Shown one piece after another: positions 44,713 to 54,642 of a stretch of DNA of 58,424 bases; the first letter of the stretch is position 1; the number at the start of each line of letters is the position of its first letter. Source of the stretch: an uncultured Prevotellaceae bacterium (GTDB taxonomy: Bacteria > Bacteroidota > Bacteroidia > Bacteroidales > Bacteroidaceae); assembly GCA_902800595.1 (NCBI GenBank), contig CADCFA010000025.1:1-58424 (forward strand), in the 5' to 3' direction. Position numbers and translations under genes: made by a program. Below the pieces are notes generated by a model. It was given only the letters and a program-made list of their open reading frames with translations. It ran no database searches and had not been told where the DNA came from.

Positions 44713-45648
44713 TTATACAGGAATCAGGAAATTTATCACCTCTTGCTCCACGTTGATGCGATAAGGTCCTACGGGTGTTTTCATCAACCTTCCGTCGATG
44801 CCTACTAAAGCATGCTTGGCCGACTCCACAAGTACCTCTCGTGTGCGATAAGGGTGGACACTCCGATGATTCAGGAAACGGCCTGTCACTAAGAGCCAGA
44901 TACCTTCTATCAGCTGGACTACCTCCGGGTGATAAACCACCGACACATCGAGCATACCATTATAGGGCACCGCATTGGGGGTCTGTCCGTAACCCGGTCC
45001 ACTGCCAATACAAAGGGTCATCACCTTACGATCGATAACATCATCGTTAATCTTCAGTTTCATCTTATACTCCATCCGATGAAAGAGCATCACAAACAGA
45101 GACGACACAAACGACAGCGTACGTGACCCAAAGAGGCGGCGCGTCTGTCGGCGCAGGTTCATGATATCTGCCGTCATACCGATATTGATGCAATTCAGGA
45201 AGTAACGATGACACCGCTCGCCTTTGGCATTCGAATAGCGGATGCAGCCAAGATCCACCTTACGGATACGGCGCTTGACGAGGGAGTCAACCGTATCTTC
45301 GATCTTGTCTTCATCAATCTCCCAGAAACGTGCGAAATCATTCATGACACCATTAGGGATCACACCTAAGGCAATGCTTTCCCTTACCTCATTCTCCTCC
45401 ATCATCAGACAGTTTACAGCATCATTCAATGCGGAGTCTCCACCCACCATGACGATAGTCTTGTAGCCGTTGTTGATCATCATCTTCATCAGACGTTCCA
45501 CACTATCAGAGCTTTCACTCTGCACAAAGTCGTATGCGATGCCACGCTCATCAAGCACCTTTTGGATTTTCTCCCAGCGTTTACGCCTGTTGGTGACACC
45601 TGCCTTCGGGCAATATATAATGCCCCATTTTGTCGTTTCTACTGCCAT
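44713..45648 (-). CDS. Diacylglycerol-kinase-family lipid kinase
   Basis: A 311-residue member of the DagK/YegS-like lipid kinase family: YCPKAGVTNRRKRWEKI at the N-terminus, VMVGGDSALNDAVN in place of the usual GGDGTxNEV, and VIPNGVMNDFARF. The second domain holds NCINIGMTADI and a C-terminal VGIDGRLMKTP. The GGD core is kept, but the Gly-Thr after it is Ser-Ala, so substrate or activity may differ. It overlaps miaA by 10 bp. Confidence 0.85.
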   Translation of the reverse strand: MAVETTKWGIIYCPKAGVTNRRKRWEKIQKVLDERGIAYDFVQSESSDSVERLMKMMINNGYKTIVMVGGDSALNDAVNCLMMEENEVRESIALGVIPNGVMNDFARFWEIDEDKIEDTVDSLVKRRIRKVDLGCIRYSNAKGERCHRYFLNCINIGMTADIMNLRRQTRRLFGSRTLSFVSSLFVMLFHRMEYKMKLKINDDVIDRKVMTLCIGSGPGYGQTPNAVPYNGMLDVSVVYHPEVVQLIEGIWLLVTGRFLNHRSVHPYRTREVLVESAKHALVGIDGRLMKTPVGPYRINVEQEVINFLIPV

Positions 45649-46565
45649 AGTTCTTTAATCTTTTCTATCTTTTCTTCCATCGGAAGTGTTGCATCAATCC
45701 AGTGAATATTAAAGCCGCGACGCTCCATCCCCCTAAACCAGGTCATCTGCCGTTTGGCAAATTGATGGATGGCTATCTCCAACCTCTTGAACATCTCGTC
45801 ATAGGTCACCTGATGGGTAAGATATTCTGTTACAAACTTATATTCCAACCCATAGTAGATCAGGTCTTCAGCAGGGATACCTTCACGCAGCAGCGCCCGC
45901 ACCTCGTCAACCATTCCCTCTTCCAGTCGTTTCTGGAGTCTGCTGGTGATTTTTTCACGACGAAGTTCGCGGTCGATATCTATACCTATTATTATACTAT
46001 CCACCGCCGGCAGCTCACGTCTTGGCGTGGGATGCTCCAGGTTGTATGTCTCTATCTCAATAGCACGAATAGCCCGCTGACACGAATCGACATCAGTCGT
46101 ATTGTGCATGATTGAGCCATTCTTTGCTTTCAATTCCGTGAGTAGCTGTGTCAACTCTGCCAACGGCTTTCCTTCCAAGCTGTCACGCAGCTGTTGGTTT
46201 TGGGGGACGGGTGACAGTTTGTAACCCTTCAGCACAGCCTCAATATAAAGTCCTGTACCACCGCAGAGAACTGGCTCTTTCCCTCGCCGACGGATATCCT
46301 GGTACACATCATAGAAGTCCTGCTGATACTCAAACAGGTTGTACTTGGTGCCAGGTTCCCGAATGTCAATGAGATGATAAGGAACGGTAAACGGTTTATC
46401 ATTGACGGTCAGCGTAAAATCAGCCAGATCCTTACCCGTTCCGATGTCCATACGACGATACACCTGACGGGAATCGGCAGAGATCACCTCGCCGTTGATC
46501 TCTGATGCCAGTCTTGCTGCCACAGGTGTTTTTCCCGAAGCCGTCGGACCTAATATGGTTATCAT
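45639..46565 (-). CDS. miaA: tRNA dimethylallyltransferase
   Basis: Adds the isopentenyl group to A37 of tRNAs that read UNN codons. The 308 residues start MITILGPTASGKTPVAARLA (P-loop), then VISADSRQVYRRMDIGTGK, LVGGTGLYIEA-like VLCGGTGLYIEAVLKG, and RQMTWFRGMERRGF. I start at 46565: the P-loop must be N-terminal and a full promoter lies at 46579-46610, so an upstream start at 46682 would not be transcribed. Confidence 0.95.
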   Translation of the reverse strand: MITILGPTASGKTPVAARLASEINGEVISADSRQVYRRMDIGTGKDLADFTLTVNDKPFTVPYHLIDIREPGTKYNLFEYQQDFYDVYQDIRRRGKEPVLCGGTGLYIEAVLKGYKLSPVPQNQQLRDSLEGKPLAELTQLLTELKAKNGSIMHNTTDVDSCQRAIRAIEIETYNLEHPTPRRELPAVDSIIIGIDIDRELRREKITSRLQKRLEEGMVDEVRALLREGIPAEDLIYYGLEYKFVTEYLTHQVTYDEMFKRLEIAIHQFAKRQMTWFRGMERRGFNIHWIDATLPMEEKIEKIKELWQ

Positions 46566-46578
46566 CTTATTCACACGG

Positions 46579-46610
46579 CAAAGATACGAATAAGTGAGCG
46601 AAAATCCAAA
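46579..46610 (-). promoter_or_regulatory. miaA promoter
   Basis: On the minus strand TTTG (46610-46607), a 20-bp spacer and TATCTTTG (46586-46579), 13 nt before the miaA ATG. The 33-bp block matches the riboswitch promoter at 7548-7580 at 30 positions. An AAAATCCAAA/TTTGGATTTT inverted repeat (46601-46624) overlaps the -33 side. Confidence 0.8.
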
Positions 46611-46663
46611 CTTTTTTGGATTTTTCCGAACGAAAGTTTCTTCGGCGAAGCCAAAGACACACA

Positions 46664-46692
46664 TAAAAAAACCGTCCGACAAAATCGGACGG
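46664..46692 (-). terminator. gapA terminator
   Basis: CCGTCCGA (46672-46679) and TCGGACGG (46685-46692) form a GC-rich stem. On the minus strand it is followed by a run of T (plus 46664-46670). It lies 21 bp past the gapA stop. Confidence 0.9.
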
Positions 46693-46713
46693 CATTTTTT
46701 TGGTGTTCGCTGC

Positions 46714-47742
46714 TTATTTCAGTTCAGCGAGGTACTTAATGGTGCGAACCATCTGAGAAGTGTAAGAATTCTCATTGTCGTACCAAGAAACAACCTGTAC
46801 CTGATAGGTATCGTCGTCGATCTTGCTAACCATAGTCTGAGTAGCGTCGAACAGTGAACCGAACTTCATACCGATGATGTCGCTAGAAACGATCTGATCC
46901 TCAGTATAACCGAAGCTCTCAGTACCAGCAGCCTTCATGGCAGCGTTGATACCCTCCTTAGTGATGTCCTTACCCTTCACTACAGCTACGAGGATAGTGG
47001 TAGAACCTGTAGGAGTTGGAACGCGCTGTGCAGAACCAATCAGCTTACCGTTCAGCTCAGGGATAACCAGACCGATGGCCTTAGCAGCACCTGTTGAGTT
47101 AGGAACGATGTTCTGAGCACCAGCACGGCTACGACGGAGATCACCCTTGCGCTGAGGACCATCGAGAATCATCTGATCGCCAGTGTAAGCGTGGATGGTT
47201 GACATGATACCAGAAACGATAGGAGCATAACCATTCAGAGCAGCTGCCATAGGAGCCAGGCAGTTGGTTGTGCAAGAAGCTGCAGAGATAACGGTGTCAG
47301 CAGGAGTCAGAGTCTTGTGGTTTACATTGTAAACGATAGTAGGCAGATCGTTACCAGCAGGAGCAGAGATAACAACCTTCTTGGCACCAGCCTGGATGTG
47401 AGCAGAAGCCTTCTCCTTAGATGTATAGAAACCAGTGCACTCCAGAACTACGTCAACACCCAGCTCACCCCAAGGCAGCTCAGCAGCGTTGGGCTTTGCA
47501 TAGATAGTGATTTCCTTACCATCAACGATGATAGAGTTCTCGGTAGCGTCAACAGTGTGCTTACCCTCACCGAACTTGCCAGCGAAACCACCCTGAGCGG
47601 TATCATACTTCAGCAGGTGAGCAAGCATCTTTGGGCTTGTCAAATCGTTGATTGCTACTACTTCATAACCTTCAGCCTCAAACATCTGACGGAATGCGAG
47701 GCGACCAATACGGCCAAAACCGTTAATTGCAACTTTTGTCAT
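46714..47742 (-). CDS. gapA: Glyceraldehyde-3-phosphate dehydrogenase, type I
   Basis: Glycolytic enzyme of 342 residues. [17 protein letters not shown] (NAD site), [27 protein letters not shown] with the catalytic Cys, [21 protein letters not shown], and [16 protein letters not shown]. Asp in [10 protein letters not shown] near residue 33 suggests NAD preference. Typical length; monocistronic with its own promoter and terminator. Confidence 0.97.
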   Translation of the reverse strand: MTKVAINGFGRIGRLAFRQMFEAEGYEVVAINDLTSPKMLAHLLKYDTAQGGFAGKFGEGKHTVDATENSIIVDGKEITIYAKPNAAELPWGELGVDVVLECTGFYTSKEKASAHIQAGAKKVVISAPAGNDLPTIVYNVNHKTLTPADTVISAASCTTNCLAPMAAALNGYAPIVSGIMSTIHAYTGDQMILDGPQRKGDLRRSRAGAQNIVPNSTGAAKAIGLVIPELNGKLIGSAQRVPTPTGSTTILVAVVKGKDITKEGINAAMKAAGTESFGYTEDQIVSSDIIGMKFGSLFDATQTMVSKIDDDTYQVQVVSWYDNENSYTSQMVRTIKYLAELK

Positions 47743-47823
47743 TTTACTTAATTGTTTAAAGGGTTTATACCAATATTACTAACTTTTTTCAACCTAAAAC
47801 ACATTTTTTTGTTGTTTCGGATG

Positions 47824-47831
47824 CAAAGTTA
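47824..47831 (-). promoter_or_regulatory. Candidate gapA -7 element
   Basis: Minus-strand TAACTTTG, 81 nt upstream of the gapA ATG. No clear TTTG at -33. The divergent mscL box starts 12 bp away. Confidence 0.55.
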
Positions 47832-47843
47832 CAAAAAAATTCC

Positions 47844-47851
47844 TATATTTG
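47844..47851 (+). promoter_or_regulatory. Candidate mscL -7 element
   Basis: TATATTTG, about 120 nt upstream of mscL. A heptamer repeat (AAGTGAA, 47874-47904) lies within the leader that would be transcribed. Confidence 0.5.
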
Positions 47852-47873
47852 CACCATAATTCTTTCTAAAAAG

Positions 47874-47904
47874 AAGTGAAAAGTGAAAAGTGAAAAGTAA
47901 AAAG
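47874..47904. repeat. Heptamer tandem repeat in the mscL leader
   Basis: Three exact AAGTGAA units followed by a variant AAGTAAA. It lies between the candidate mscL promoter and the gene. Confidence 0.7.
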
Positions 47905-47972
47905 ACTATAAATCACAGACTAATATCTGATGATTGCAAAATGCAGATTACAATTTCTAAATTTTAAGTATT

Positions 47973-48404
47973 ATGGGATTTATTAAAGAATTCAAGGAAT
48001 TTGCCGTTAAGGGCAATGTGATGGACATGGCAGTCGGTGTGATCATCGGCGGTGCTTTTGGTAAGATCGTAACTTCATTGGTAGGCGACGTGCTGATGCC
48101 TGTTATCAGCTTGGCTACAGGTGGTATCGACTTTACAAACTTGTTTGTAAACCTGAGTGATGACGTGAAGTACAAGACACTGGCAGAGGCCCAGGAGGCT
48201 GGTGCGTCAGTATTTGCCTATGGACAGTTCGTACAGAACGTCCTCGACTTTGTCATCATCGCTTTCTGTATCTTCATGATGCTCAAAGGTATCAACAAGC
48301 TGAACCGCAAGAAGGAAGAGCCAGCTCCAGAGCCAGAAGCTCCTGCAGCTCCTACTCAGGAAGAACTCCTTGCTGAGATCCGCGACCTGTTGAAGAACAA
48401 GTAA
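47973..48404 (+). CDS. mscL: Large-conductance mechanosensitive channel
   Basis: Homopentameric osmotic emergency valve in the inner membrane. The 143 residues have the N-terminal amphipathic [32 protein letters not shown] in pieces, the first transmembrane helix around [20 protein letters not shown], and the second helix around [16 protein letters not shown]. The C-terminal [12 protein letters not shown] linker and helical bundle are normal for the family. Confidence 0.96.
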   Translation: MGFIKEFKEFAVKGNVMDMAVGVIIGGAFGKIVTSLVGDVLMPVISLATGGIDFTNLFVNLSDDVKYKTLAEAQEAGASVFAYGQFVQNVLDFVIIAFCIFMMLKGINKLNRKKEEPAPEPEAPAAPTQEELLAEIRDLLKNK

Positions 48405-48427
48405 TTCTTCTAACTGCCAAAAAAAGA

Positions 48428-48464
48428 AATCTGCATCACCCTTTCTGGATGATGCAGATTTTTT
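48428..48464 (+). terminator. mscL terminator
   Basis: AATCTGCATC (48428-48437) and GATGCAGATT (48451-48460) form a 10-bp stem followed by TTTTTT. It lies 24 bp after the mscL stop. Read from the other strand it may also serve the convergent GH31 gene. Confidence 0.85.
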
Positions 48465-48486
48465 CAATCTTACACCTTATTATTTA

Positions 48487-51477
48487 TTATAACTGTACAC
48501 TCACAGCCTTACCATTGTACTGCACGAGTTTACCTTCCGGATTCTCAAGATTAAGGGGCTTCGGAGCATCCTTAGAGATGAGAACCACATTAAATCTGCG
48601 GTTTTTCAGCATACCATTGAAACTACCCTTACGAGCACCGATGGTCACTTTCTTTGCTGCATCATCATAGGTGATGTCGATAGTGGCATACTTACCCTTC
48701 TCGTAGTTATAGTTCACACCCTCGTCCTCATAGAGCTGGAACTGGCCATTCTGACCGGCATAGACATAGAGGTTGATAAGCTCTGCCGGCTTCTCGTCGC
48801 TCCACTCCATCTCAGGACCGAATGGGATGATAGCCCCCTCGCGAACAAAGACAGGGATGCACTCATAAGGTGCGTCAACCACAAGGGTCTGACCACCTGC
48901 GATGTACTCATTGGTATAGAGGTTATACCAGCCGCACTGCTCCGGGAAATAGACGCTGCGGTTGCGAGCCTTATAATAGCCTACAGGACAAGCCATCAAA
49001 GCAGGTCCGAACATCCACTGATTACCGATATTCTCTACCGCCTTGTCACCGTTGAAGTCCATCACCAGCGGGCGCATCAGGGTATAGTCCTTAAAGTGGG
49101 CCCAACCTGCCATTGAATAGAGGTATGGCATGAGGCGATAGCGCAGCTTGTCGTAATAGACAAATGACTTATAGGCAGGATGCTCATCGGGAGCGATGTT
49201 CCAGATCTCACGCAGCGGCCACTGACCATGACTGCGGAACAGAGGGATAAAGGTACCGAACTGGTTCCAACGGGTCTGCAGCTCGCGCCACTCCTTCAGG
49301 TCCTCATTTTCTACCCCACTCTTATCGAAGAGCTGCTGGGCTGCCACATAGCGGTTCTCTACGCAAAAACCACCCTGGTCCATACCCCAGAAGGGAACGC
49401 CTGAAATAGAATAGTTCAAACCAGCCGTCATCTGTGCACGCATATCCTCCCAGCGCGTACCGATATCACCACTCCAGGTGGCTGTAGAGAAGCGCTGTTC
49501 ACCAGCGAAGCCGCTACGCGTGAGCAGGAACACACGCGGTTCATTCATCTTGCCATTCCATACCGAGCGCTGGCCGTTATAGATAGCATCCGCATTCACC
49601 GTGCTGTAAGCATTGAAATACTCTGTTGAAGTACCCAATGCTGTCGGGCCGCTGAGAGCCTTGCGATACCACATCGGGGTACAGTCGCGCACATTAGGCT
49701 CTGAGGCATCCATCCACCAGGCGTCAACACCAGCTATACCATCATGGTTATATTTGGTATAGAGGTTCTCATCCATCTGGCGCCAGAACATCTTGCGGGC
49801 TCCGGCATCATAAGCATCATAGAAACCATTCTTATAGCCAGGACCTACCCAGTCGTGGATATCATCGGTGGGACTCTGTACATACATCCAGCCCTTGGCA
49901 TCAAGCTCCTTGTAGTTGTCTGTATTGCAATAGAACTTAGGCCATACAGAGATCATAAAGCGTCCATGCATGGCGTGTACGCTGTCAAGCATCGCCTGTG
50001 GATTCGGATAGCGCGAAAGCTCAAACTTGTGACTGCCCCACTGATCCTCGGGCCAGTAGTTCCAGTCCTGTACAATATTATCGATGGGGATATGACGCTT
50101 ACGGAACTCTGCCAGATTGTCCTCAATCTCGCCAGATGTCTTATAACGCTCACGACTCTGCCAGAAGCCCAGCACCCACTTAGGATAGAGTGAAGCCTTA
50201 CCAGTGAGGGTACGATAGCCGGAAACCACCTGATCCAGATTATCACCAGCGATGAAGTAATAGTCCATATCCTTGGCCATCTCACTCCATACGGAGAGTT
50301 GCTCGCGCTCAGACTTACTACGTGGTTCAGCTACACGCAGTCCGCAGTAGGCCTCACCACCGTCAGGACGCCACTCGATGCGGAGCTGCGCCTTCTTACC
50401 CTTCTGGAGTTCACAGCTGAACTTATAGCTGTTGGGGTTCCAGGCTGTGCGCCAACGCTCCGGCACTACCTCCTTACCATCGATATACACCTTCACATAA
50501 CCAGAGTAGTAAAGGATGAACTGATAGAGCTGGCTCTTACCCTTACACTTACCACAGCACTCAGGCTCGATAAAGCCTTCGTAGGTGACATTGGCACCCA
50601 TCAGGTTGATACCCTTGGGGAAGTTCTTGATGCCACCATTATCTGTCTTCAGGGCTATGGCTGACTTTTCGGGCGTACCATATTCATAATAGATACTATC
50701 CTCATCGCGCACCAACTTCTTACCTTGGGCATCCACATACGTACCAGTGAGATGCCCTGCCTTGCCTGTACGGTCATAGAGCTTGAAAGCACGATTCAGC
50801 TGCAGATAGTCGTTAGGATTACCAAAACGGCAATAGCTGTAGCTGTCCCACAGCAGTCCGTAGTTCTTGTTTGAGAGCACAAACGGAATCGACACCTTCG
50901 TATTATACTGGAACAGATCCTCGTTCTTACCCTTCATATTGAACTCTTCGCTCTGGTGCTGACCTAAGCCGTAGAACGCCTCGTCGTCAGGTGAGTCGAA
51001 CTTCATCTGCCATGAGAGCCCATGCTTCTGCTCCTCAGGCACCGTATAGCCCGTCTTGATACCCAACTCACGCTCAGGCACGGTGAAGTCCCAGAACTTC
51101 TTTCCGTCCTTTGTCTCCTTCAAGAGCTGATTGCCTTTGGCATCAAAGAATGTCACCTCACCTGTAGCTTTCGATACCACAGCCTTCACATTCTTAGCTT
51201 CAACAACCACCGTCTCTCCTTCTTCTCTCACATTGTAGGTGTTCTTAGCAGGAGTCGCCTGCGGCACAATCATCAGCGACGCGGGTTTCTGAGGCAGTGC
51301 CTCTTGCGATGTAGCCCGCACGCGAATCACATTGTCATTAATTACTTCGAGGCGAATCACCTTGGCCTGTCCACCGTCCGGCCTGATTGTCACCTGTTCT
51401 CCTTGGGTCTGCACCTCAGCTGCCGCTGCAACGCCAGCCATCATCAATGCAGTCACCATCATACTGATTTTTTTCAT
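48487..51477 (-). CDS. Secreted GH31 glycosidase with PA14-like insert
   Basis: Exported 996-residue family 31 enzyme (alpha-glucosidase or alpha-xylosidase type). A signal peptide runs to about VAAAAE. The N-terminal beta-sandwich is interrupted around residues 280-380 by a PA14-like domain (YEGFIEPECCGKCKGKSQLY, VKVYIDGKEVVPERW). The catalytic barrel has VQDWNYWPEDQWGSHKFE, the nucleophile segment AWWMDASEPN, the acid/base segment WSGDIGTRWEDM, and FGTFIPLFRSHGQ. A DUF5110-like domain closes it. PA14 inserts are known in xyloglucan-linked GH31 alpha-xylosidases, but the specificity is inferred. It is last in the lacI-sensor-GH31 operon. Confidence 0.93.
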   Translation of the reverse strand: MKKISMMVTALMMAGVAAAAEVQTQGEQVTIRPDGGQAKVIRLEVINDNVIRVRATSQEALPQKPASLMIVPQATPAKNTYNVREEGETVVVEAKNVKAVVSKATGEVTFFDAKGNQLLKETKDGKKFWDFTVPERELGIKTGYTVPEEQKHGLSWQMKFDSPDDEAFYGLGQHQSEEFNMKGKNEDLFQYNTKVSIPFVLSNKNYGLLWDSYSYCRFGNPNDYLQLNRAFKLYDRTGKAGHLTGTYVDAQGKKLVRDEDSIYYEYGTPEKSAIALKTDNGGIKNFPKGINLMGANVTYEGFIEPECCGKCKGKSQLYQFILYYSGYVKVYIDGKEVVPERWRTAWNPNSYKFSCELQKGKKAQLRIEWRPDGGEAYCGLRVAEPRSKSEREQLSVWSEMAKDMDYYFIAGDNLDQVVSGYRTLTGKASLYPKWVLGFWQSRERYKTSGEIEDNLAEFRKRHIPIDNIVQDWNYWPEDQWGSHKFELSRYPNPQAMLDSVHAMHGRFMISVWPKFYCNTDNYKELDAKGWMYVQSPTDDIHDWVGPGYKNGFYDAYDAGARKMFWRQMDENLYTKYNHDGIAGVDAWWMDASEPNVRDCTPMWYRKALSGPTALGTSTEYFNAYSTVNADAIYNGQRSVWNGKMNEPRVFLLTRSGFAGEQRFSTATWSGDIGTRWEDMRAQMTAGLNYSISGVPFWGMDQGGFCVENRYVAAQQLFDKSGVENEDLKEWRELQTRWNQFGTFIPLFRSHGQWPLREIWNIAPDEHPAYKSFVYYDKLRYRLMPYLYSMAGWAHFKDYTLMRPLVMDFNGDKAVENIGNQWMFGPALMACPVGYYKARNRSVYFPEQCGWYNLYTNEYIAGGQTLVVDAPYECIPVFVREGAIIPFGPEMEWSDEKPAELINLYVYAGQNGQFQLYEDEGVNYNYEKGKYATIDITYDDAAKKVTIGARKGSFNGMLKNRRFNVVLISKDAPKPLNLENPEGKLVQYNGKAVSVQL

Positions 51478-51489
51478 CACACTTAGTTA

Positions 51490-54400
51490 TTAGTTATTAA
51501 TATCATCAATTTGTTCTGCAGTTTCCGGTTCTTCGTCATCATCCATCAGCACAGCCTCTTCTATCACCTCGGAGATGAGGGGCAGCGTGATCGTAAAGAC
51601 GGTGCCGCCACCGACATTCTTTTCAGCCTTGATCGTTCCCTCGTGAGACTTCACGATATCAGCTATCAGATGCAGGTTGGTACCTTCATCTCCCTGGTCG
51701 AACTTTTCGAAGAGATGTGGCAGGATCTCATCAGGGATACCGATCCCTTTGTCGGTGATACGAATGACAGCTCTGTCAGACTGCTCCTCCACAAAGATCT
51801 TCACGGCACTGTTGACCAGTGAGAACTTAGCCGAATTATTCAGGAGGGTTTTAAGAATATAAGCAATCTGAGACTTATCTGCCATCACATTCAGATGCTC
51901 AGCCAGTGGGAAGAAGCTTACTTTATAAGCCTGACCATCGGACGACTTGAAAGTATCGCACACCTCACGCAGCAACGGCACGATATCGATATTCTCCTTG
52001 ACACCATCAGTGACTGGTGCCAGCTCAACATCCTCCACTTCTGCTGCATCATCTGACACTATCTTGCCTTCTTCACGCATCTGCTGTTCTATCTCCTCAC
52101 GCATCGTACTCATCATATGCTTCTTCTGCAGTTCGTTACGGAAGAGTTTCAATTCCACAAGCTCTGCCTGTCTCTTCAGGAATCGGCGACGCCAGAAATA
52201 GATGCCCAGGCCCACAATCAACAGGAAGGCCACCATCAGCCAGCGATTACGAAGCAGCGGCGGTGTAATGGTGATCTTCAGCACTGCCTCATTCTCACCC
52301 ATCGTTCCGTCATCATTCAGCATTCTCACATGAAGGGTATAGGTGCCATGATGAAGCGACATATAGGTGATATTAGGATCCACTTCCTCGGTCTTGATCC
52401 ACTTGTCGTTGAAGCCTTCCAACTGATAGATGAAGCGCGAGGTATTGTGAATCTCTCCTTTGTCCGTAGCCAACTGGATGGTAAACTGATTCTCGTCATG
52501 GCGCAGCACCAGTTTACGAGAGACATCAAGTGCCTCGTCAAGGATCACATGCCCATCATATTCTTTTCCGACCTCCACTTGCTGACCAAACAACTTCAGA
52601 CCGCTGAAGATTGGGCGCTCCTTATTGCCGCTGCTGGATATCAGTTTGGGGTCGATGATGTCAAGACCGCCGAAACCGCCTATCAGAATCTTTCCATCAT
52701 GGCCCACACTGATGGAGCGCTGGTTATAGGGACCCTGTTGCAGACCGTCCTTCGTAGTGAAACTATGAATGAGGAACGACCAAGTGCCATCCTCTTCCTT
52801 CTTCGGCGTCACATTCGACACACCATGTTCGGTAACGACCCACATCGTGTGCTGTAAGCCCTCCACCATGCCTACCACGCTGGAACCCACAAGCCCGCTG
52901 TTCATATCCAACAGTTTCTGCCAACCTGTCTTTGGATCGTACACACAACAGCCCGACATGGATCCCTGCCAGACGAGTCCGCGACTATCTTCCATCACGC
53001 AGACTGTCGTTGCCGCAGCAGCAGCTTGTCCGGGAATTGTGGGGAGTATGATATTAGCCACCTTGCCGCTGACAGGATTAATCAGTGAGTAATAGTTGGA
53101 GTGTCCGGTGATCAGCCAGCCTTTCTTTATCCAGCCTACTGACGTCATGAAGTTCTCCTTAAGGCTCGAGTTATAGGAGTTCCAGGTTTTGAACTTACCC
53201 GTCTTGCGGTTCAGTCTCTGAACACCACTGCCCAGCGTACCGATCCAGATATCTCCCCATTTATCCTCCGTAACCGACCATACATTATTGTTCAGCAAGC
53301 CACCCTCGGCTCCTGTTGCCAGATAGTTGGTGATATGCCCGTTCGGATGAATCTCAATCAGTCCACCATTATAGGTGCCAAACCATAGTGTACCGTCATG
53401 TGAGCAATAGCTCGACACCATCACGTTAGACATAAAGCCACTCGACTTATCAATCAGTTCATTCTCTTCGGTGGCTGGATTGTATTTGATGATACCTTTG
53501 TTATCTGTTCCCAGCCAATAGGTACCGTCCTTGCCCTCAACGGTGGTGTTGATATCACCTAGCTCGACGGTTTTGATACCCAACTGTTTCTCGATATACT
53601 GGTTCAGACCGTTTCGGTAAGAGCCGATCCATACATTGCCAGATCTGTCGAGCATCAGGTTCTTCAATGTATTCTCGCTGAGCGAGGTAGCGTCAAACTT
53701 ATTGCTCAAGAACTGCTTCACCTCCTTATTCTTGGAATCCACAACCACAAGACCCTCATGGTCGGTAGCCATCCAGAGCCAGCCGCGCTGATCCATCAGG
53801 ACTTCCCATATCTGCATATTCTCAGGGAAACCGGAGATGCCCACCGTCGTCAGGAACGCATCGACGGAGTTATACCACTTATTTTCCTTTTTATGCTGAA
53901 CATAGTTGTTGTTGGTCGTCAGCACCCAGATGTTGTCATAGTTATCGACATAAACTACATAGGAAGCCTGCTGAGCACCACCATGCTGCGGGATGTACTT
54001 GTCACGCCACACCACCTCACCTCTCTCGCCATCTACGGCCAGCAACTCGCCATCGCTGGAAGCCATCAGCAACATGCCGTCATACTCTACAAACGACGAA
54101 ACCCAGAACTCTTTTGGAAATTCGCTGTCGGAATAGCCGTATTTTGTCAGGGTCTTCTTCTTGGTCTTAGGATTATAGAAATAAAGACCTTCGTCGTAAG
54201 TCTTCACCCAGAAGTTCTTATCCTTATCAATGTAGATACGGTCTATACCCCCTTTGATGCCCATCTTGGCAAGCAGCATAGAAGGTGTGCGCACCACCGT
54301 CTCCGTCTTAGGGTCGAACACGCTGTAGTTCATGCCTTGTCTCAACCAGAGTTTGCCCTCAAAGTCTTCCCAGATATCGTTCACGTAGTTGTTGCGCAGC

Positions 54401-54642
54401 GTGAGCGTGTCTGTTGCGTCCGAATAGAAAGTATGGAAGCGGTAACCGTCATAACGGTTCAGACCATAGGCTGTCGCAATCCATACAAAGCCTTTGGAAT
54501 CTTGGAAGATACGGTTGATCTGCGAGTTCGACAAGCCGTCACGCGTATCCAAGCGACGGAACTTCATATCGGGGATCAAATGAGAATCTGCATTCATAGT
54601 GAGACTGCAGAAGAGCAAGAGGAGTGTTAATAGCTGTTTCAT
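51490..54642 (-). CDS. Periplasmic-propeller sensor with histidine-kinase-like ATPase but no His domain
   Basis: A 1050-residue sensor. A signal peptide (to about MNADS) leads to two seven-blade-type ligand propellers built from repeats of the form GxxWIATxxGLNRYD and GLIEIHPNG (residues about 25-690), a Y_Y_Y domain (RFIYQLEGFNDKWIKTEE), one membrane helix around residues 800-816, and a cytoplasmic part of about 230 residues. The latter has an N-box-like NNSAKFS, DKGIGIPDEILPHLFEKFDQ, and a glycine-rich end, but the G2 box reads GTNLHL and no NISHEFRTPL-type phospho-acceptor helix exists. No receiver or AraC domain follows. It is therefore a degenerate relative of hybrid two-component sensors. 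It overlaps lacI by 4 bp and precedes GH31. Confidence 0.88.
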   Translation of the reverse strand: MKQLLTLLLLFCSLTMNADSHLIPDMKFRRLDTRDGLSNSQINRIFQDSKGFVWIATAYGLNRYDGYRFHTFYSDATDTLTLRNNYVNDIWEDFEGKLWLRQGMNYSVFDPKTETVVRTPSMLLAKMGIKGGIDRIYIDKDKNFWVKTYDEGLYFYNPKTKKKTLTKYGYSDSEFPKEFWVSSFVEYDGMLLMASSDGELLAVDGERGEVVWRDKYIPQHGGAQQASYVVYVDNYDNIWVLTTNNNYVQHKKENKWYNSVDAFLTTVGISGFPENMQIWEVLMDQRGWLWMATDHEGLVVVDSKNKEVKQFLSNKFDATSLSENTLKNLMLDRSGNVWIGSYRNGLNQYIEKQLGIKTVELGDINTTVEGKDGTYWLGTDNKGIIKYNPATEENELIDKSSGFMSNVMVSSYCSHDGTLWFGTYNGGLIEIHPNGHITNYLATGAEGGLLNNNVWSVTEDKWGDIWIGTLGSGVQRLNRKTGKFKTWNSYNSSLKENFMTSVGWIKKGWLITGHSNYYSLINPVSGKVANIILPTIPGQAAAAATTVCVMEDSRGLVWQGSMSGCCVYDPKTGWQKLLDMNSGLVGSSVVGMVEGLQHTMWVVTEHGVSNVTPKKEEDGTWSFLIHSFTTKDGLQQGPYNQRSISVGHDGKILIGGFGGLDIIDPKLISSSGNKERPIFSGLKLFGQQVEVGKEYDGHVILDEALDVSRKLVLRHDENQFTIQLATDKGEIHNTSRFIYQLEGFNDKWIKTEEVDPNITYMSLHHGTYTLHVRMLNDDGTMGENEAVLKITITPPLLRNRWLMVAFLLIVGLGIYFWRRRFLKRQAELVELKLFRNELQKKHMMSTMREEIEQQMREEGKIVSDDAAEVEDVELAPVTDGVKENIDIVPLLREVCDTFKSSDGQAYKVSFFPLAEHLNVMADKSQIAYILKTLLNNSAKFSLVNSAVKIFVEEQSDRAVIRITDKGIGIPDEILPHLFEKFDQGDEGTNLHLIADIVKSHEGTIKAEKNVGGGTVFTITLPLISEVIEEAVLMDDDEEPETAEQIDDINN

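Noticed and set aside
45639-46682. Longer miaA starting at 46682
   Set aside because: The extra N-terminal residues precede the P-loop, and a full promoter for miaA lies inside that extension.
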